The notes under the pieces are model-generated. The model saw nothing but the letters and a program-made list of their open reading frames with translations, was not told where the DNA came from and did no database searches. Shown piece by piece: positions 61,641 through 64,000 of a DNA stretch of 64,000 bases. A program made the translations under genes and the position numbers. Every line of letters begins with the position of its first letter. Position 1 is the first letter of the stretch. Origin of the DNA: Thermoproteota archaeon (GTDB taxonomy: Archaea > Korarchaeota > Korarchaeia > Korarchaeales > Korarchaeaceae); the NCBI GenBank assembly GCA_027491435.1, contig JAOZFG010000028.1:1-64000 (forward strand). Direction: 5' to 3'.

Positions 61641-61812
61641 CCTCCACCTCTGCGACTATAGGTCCCCTGTAGCCGCAGTCCTCACAGACCCACTCCTCCG
61701 GGGTGAGCCAGCCGGAGAAGGGGGATATCCTCCTTATGTTAGTGCTCCCACACACGGGACACACGGTTATGGTTATCTTCTTCGTTTTTCCCTTTTTCCC
61801 CCAGAATTTCAA
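61621..61812 (-). CDS. small zinc-ribbon protein
   Basis: This 63-residue protein has two CxxC knuckles, CPVCGS and CEDCGY, an archaeal zinc-ribbon design, and a basic N-terminus. TTG 61812 has a TATA-like GGTATAACC about 26 bases upstream. It may bind nucleic acid; the exact role is unknown. It heads a two-gene unit. Confidence 0.82.
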   Translation of the reverse strand: MKFWGKKGKTKKITITVCPVCGSTNIRRISPFSGWLTPEEWVCEDCGYRGPIVAEVEVGDEEE

Positions 61813-61877
61813 AGTTATCCCTCACTTTCACTTTGGTTATACCGGTTATAGGCCCGACGTCCCTTTTAAGGGTTTTT

Positions 61878-62102
61878 ATGAAGAGGAGGAGGGGAGTCAC
61901 CGGCACCCTGGAGCAGGCCCTGCTGGTGGCAGTGACAATAGCCCTTTTCATGACCTTAGTAGTGGGGCCGATGGTCAACACGGTGGATAACATAACTAGC
62001 TTGCCAGCCGACGCCTGGGAGAGTTGGAACAACTTCATCGATTGGGTTTACGACTCCCTGGACCAGATATTCCTAGGTCAGCCCTCTGAGGGCGGAGGTT
62101 AG
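61878..62102 (+). CDS. small type IV pilin-like protein
   Basis: This is a 74-residue protein. The N-terminus MKRRRGVTGTLEQALLVAVTIALF has a basic KRRRG processing site followed by a long hydrophobic helix, the pattern of archaeal class III (PibD-type) signal peptides. The C-terminus is short and acidic. The ATG 61878 start makes the basic stretch N-terminal; an upstream frame from 61833 is less likely. It may be a minor pilin. It stands between a zinc ribbon and leuS. Confidence 0.6.
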   Translation: MKRRRGVTGTLEQALLVAVTIALFMTLVVGPMVNTVDNITSLPADAWESWNNFIDWVYDSLDQIFLGQPSEGGG

Positions 62103-62170
62103 CGTCTCGGGCACCTCCATTAGGAACTTTTTTGAATCCTAACACCCCTTTTTCTCAGCAGGGTGGTAAC

Positions 62171-64000
62171 TTGAACCAGGAAGAGGCAATCAAAAAAATG
62201 AGGGAAATTCAGAGGAAGTGGAGGAAAAGGTGGGAGGAATCCGGCATCTTTGAAGCTGATCCCGACCCCTCCAGGGAGAAGTTCTACATTACGGTCGCCT
62301 ACCCCTACCCCAACAGCCCCCAGCACATAGGCCACGGCAGGACCTACGGGCTCGCCGACGCCTATGCCAGGTTCAAGAGGATGCGAGGCTACAACGTGCT
62401 CCTCCCAATGGCCTTCCACTACACCGGTACGCCGATACTCGCGATGGCCAGGAGGCTTAAGGAGGGGGATCAGGAGCTCAGGGAACTCTTCGTTAGGATA
62501 TACAAGATACCGGAGGAGAAGGTAGATGAGCTCACTGACCCGCTCAAGTTGGCCAGGTACTTCCACGAGGAGATAAAGGAGGGCATGAAGCTCATGGGCT
62601 ACTCCATAGACTGGAGGAGGGAGTTCACCACCATAGACCCTGCCTACAACAGGTTCATAACCTGGCAGTTCTACAAGCTCAAGGAGAGAGGTTACCTCAC
62701 CAAGGGAAGGCACCCTGTGGGCTGGTGTCCCAGGTGCGATAACGCTGTAGGTCAGCACGATACCAAGGGGGATGTGGAGCCTGAGATAGGTGAGACGACC
62801 GCCATAAAGTTCAGGTTAGCTGATGAGGACCTGATCCTCCCGGTCATAACCTTCAGGCCCGAGACGGTCTTCGGGGTCACCAACCTCTGGATAAGGCCCT
62901 TCTACAGGTATAAGGTGATCAGGGTCGGGGAAGAGAGGTGGGTCGTCTCAGAACTCGCTGTGACCAAGCTCAAGTTCCAGGGATTCAAGGTGGAGGTGGT
63001 CGACGAGATAGAGGGCAGGGAGCTCGTCGGCAAGCGGGCCATAAACCCGGTCACCGGTGACAGGGTGATAGTGCTCCCAGCCGAGTTCGTAGACCCGGAT
63101 TACGGCACTGGGGTGGTCATGTCCGTCCCAGCCCACGCTCCCTACGACTACCTCGCGCTCGTAGACCTCAAGAGGGACCCGTCCAGGCTTGAGGACTTCG
63201 GCCTCGGCAGGGGAGTAGTAGAGGAGCTCGAGCCAATCTCCATAATAAAGGTGGAGGGTTTCTCGGACTACCCGGCCAAGGACGTGGTGGAAAAGCTTGG
63301 GGTGAAGGACCAGAATGATCCCCTGGCTGAGAAGGCCACCGAGGAGGTCTACTCCAAGGAGTATCACTCAGGGGTCATGAAGGAAAATACGGGCCAGTTC
63401 GCTGAAATGCCCGTTTCTAAAGCGAAGGAGGAGGTCAGGAAGTACATAATAGAGAAGGGGCTGGGCTTCAACTTCTACGAGATAGTCAACTCCCCAGTGT
63501 ACTGCAGGTGTGGGGCCAAGATAGTTGTGAAGATAGTGGAGGATCAGTGGTTCATCGATTACTCGAACCCAGAGTGGAAGAGGATGGCCCATGAAGCCCT
63601 GAACAACATGAGGATAATACCAGAGGAGCTCAGAGAGGAGTTCAGGGAGGCAATAGACTGGATGAAGGAGAAGGCCTGCGCTAGGAAGAGCGGGCTGGGC
63701 ACAAGGCTCCCGTTCGACCCCAACTGGATAATAGAGAGCCTCTCGGACTCCACAATATACATGGCCTACTACACACTGTCCAAGTTCATCAACCAGGGCA
63801 AGGTCAAGCCAGAGCAGTTCACCAACGAGGTTTTCGATTACATATTCCTGGGCAAAGGGGATCCTGATAAGCTCCCCGTGGAGAGGGAAGTGCTCGAAGA
63901 GCTCAGGAGAGAGTTCCTCTACTGGTATCCGCTTGACTCCAGGCACAGCGGAAGGGACCTTATCTGGAACCACCTGACGTTCTTCATATTCAACCACGTG
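62171..64000 (+). CDS. leuS: leucyl-tRNA synthetase, partial
   Basis: 610 codons are open to the window edge and the gene continues beyond it. The class I HIGH box is present in SPQHIGHGRTYG (about residues 46-57), the zinc-type Cys in GWCPRCDNAVGQHD, and the CP1 editing domain with RPETVFGVTNLW and VVMSVPAHAPYDYLAL. This is the archaeal/eukaryotic type. It starts at TTG 62171 with GGGTGGT upstream. The KMSKS motif lies beyond the window. It attaches leucine to tRNA-Leu. Confidence 0.96.
   Translation, partial: MNQEEAIKKMREIQRKWRKRWEESGIFEADPDPSREKFYITVAYPYPNSPQHIGHGRTYGLADAYARFKRMRGYNVLLPMAFHYTGTPILAMARRLKEGDQELRELFVRIYKIPEEKVDELTDPLKLARYFHEEIKEGMKLMGYSIDWRREFTTIDPAYNRFITWQFYKLKERGYLTKGRHPVGWCPRCDNAVGQHDTKGDVEPEIGETTAIKFRLADEDLILPVITFRPETVFGVTNLWIRPFYRYKVIRVGEERWVVSELAVTKLKFQGFKVEVVDEIEGRELVGKRAINPVTGDRVIVLPAEFVDPDYGTGVVMSVPAHAPYDYLALVDLKRDPSRLEDFGLGRGVVEELEPISIIKVEGFSDYPAKDVVEKLGVKDQNDPLAEKATEEVYSKEYHSGVMKENTGQFAEMPVSKAKEEVRKYIIEKGLGFNFYEIVNSPVYCRCGAKIVVKIVEDQWFIDYSNPEWKRMAHEALNNMRIIPEELREEFREAIDWMKEKACARKSGLGTRLPFDPNWIIESLSDSTIYMAYYTLSKFINQGKVKPEQFTNEVFDYIFLGKGDPDKLPVEREVLEELRREFLYWYPLDSRHSGRDLIWNHLTFFIFNHV

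Noticed and set aside
1..64000. tRNA or rRNA genes in intergenic stretches
   Set aside because: Reading the gene-free regions for a GGTTCRAATCC-type T loop and for rRNA or SRP signatures gave nothing convincing.

Overview
The window looks like chromosomal DNA of a thermophilic archaeon of the Thermoproteota/Korarchaeota (TACK) side. The evidence is a full archaeal type I-A CRISPR-Cas locus (csa1, csa2, csa3, csa5), an XPB-Bax1 pair, an archaeal-type leucyl-tRNA synthetase, DUF3782-type coiled-coil nucleases, strong use of AGG (Arg) and ATA (Ile) codons, and many genes with a TATA box about 24-30 bases before the start codon (leaderless mRNAs). The species cannot be named from sequence alone. 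Most of the window is GC-rich by eye. One stretch, about 23690-26270, is clearly AT-rich.

Layout. 1-617 has no gene I can support, only a short possible gene remnant. 618-4934 (+) holds a Cas6, an unrecognised protein with a faint SAVED-like tail, a second Cas6-like RAMP, then csa1, cas1 and cas2. 4931-11187 (-) is cas4, cas3'', cas3', cas8a2, cas5, cas7 and csa5, diverging from the CARF-HTH regulator csa3 (11281-11928) across a possible operator. 12036-23653 is mixed: a coiled-coil nuclease, an ABC transporter, an acylaminoacyl-peptidase-type enzyme, a membrane-anchored beta-propeller, dCTP deaminase, a ferredoxin, a HEPN/MNT pair, a second coiled-coil nuclease with internal repeats and a membrane ClpP-fold protease, separated by long gene-poor stretches.

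24271-33489 (-) is a complete type III-B operon (cas10/cmr2, cmr3, cmr4, cmr5, cmr1, cmr6). Its last gene is an AT-rich 667-residue membrane protein that starts inside the cmr6 stop codon (ATGA). Cas10 keeps both its HD nuclease and GGDD cyclase motifs, but no Csx1/Csm6-type nuclease is present. The membrane protein is therefore the best candidate in the window for an undescribed CRISPR-linked effector. No CRISPR array lies in the window.

33816-46578 carries a DUF401 permease, a UbiD-UbiA pair and a long minus-strand run (KaiC-like ATPase, ABC exporter, MarC, GT39-type glycosyltransferase, SsuABC-like importer). 47343-54959 is a divergent oligopeptide ABC importer (dppCBA / dppDF) followed by an M20 peptidase and a secreted PLD-type nuclease: a peptide-uptake island. 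54956-64000 holds a 2-hydroxyacid dehydrogenase, an MntA/HepT toxin-antitoxin pair, NADP-type isocitrate dehydrogenase, XPB and Bax1, an uncharacterised protein, a zinc ribbon, a small pilin-like protein, and leuS, which runs off the right edge.
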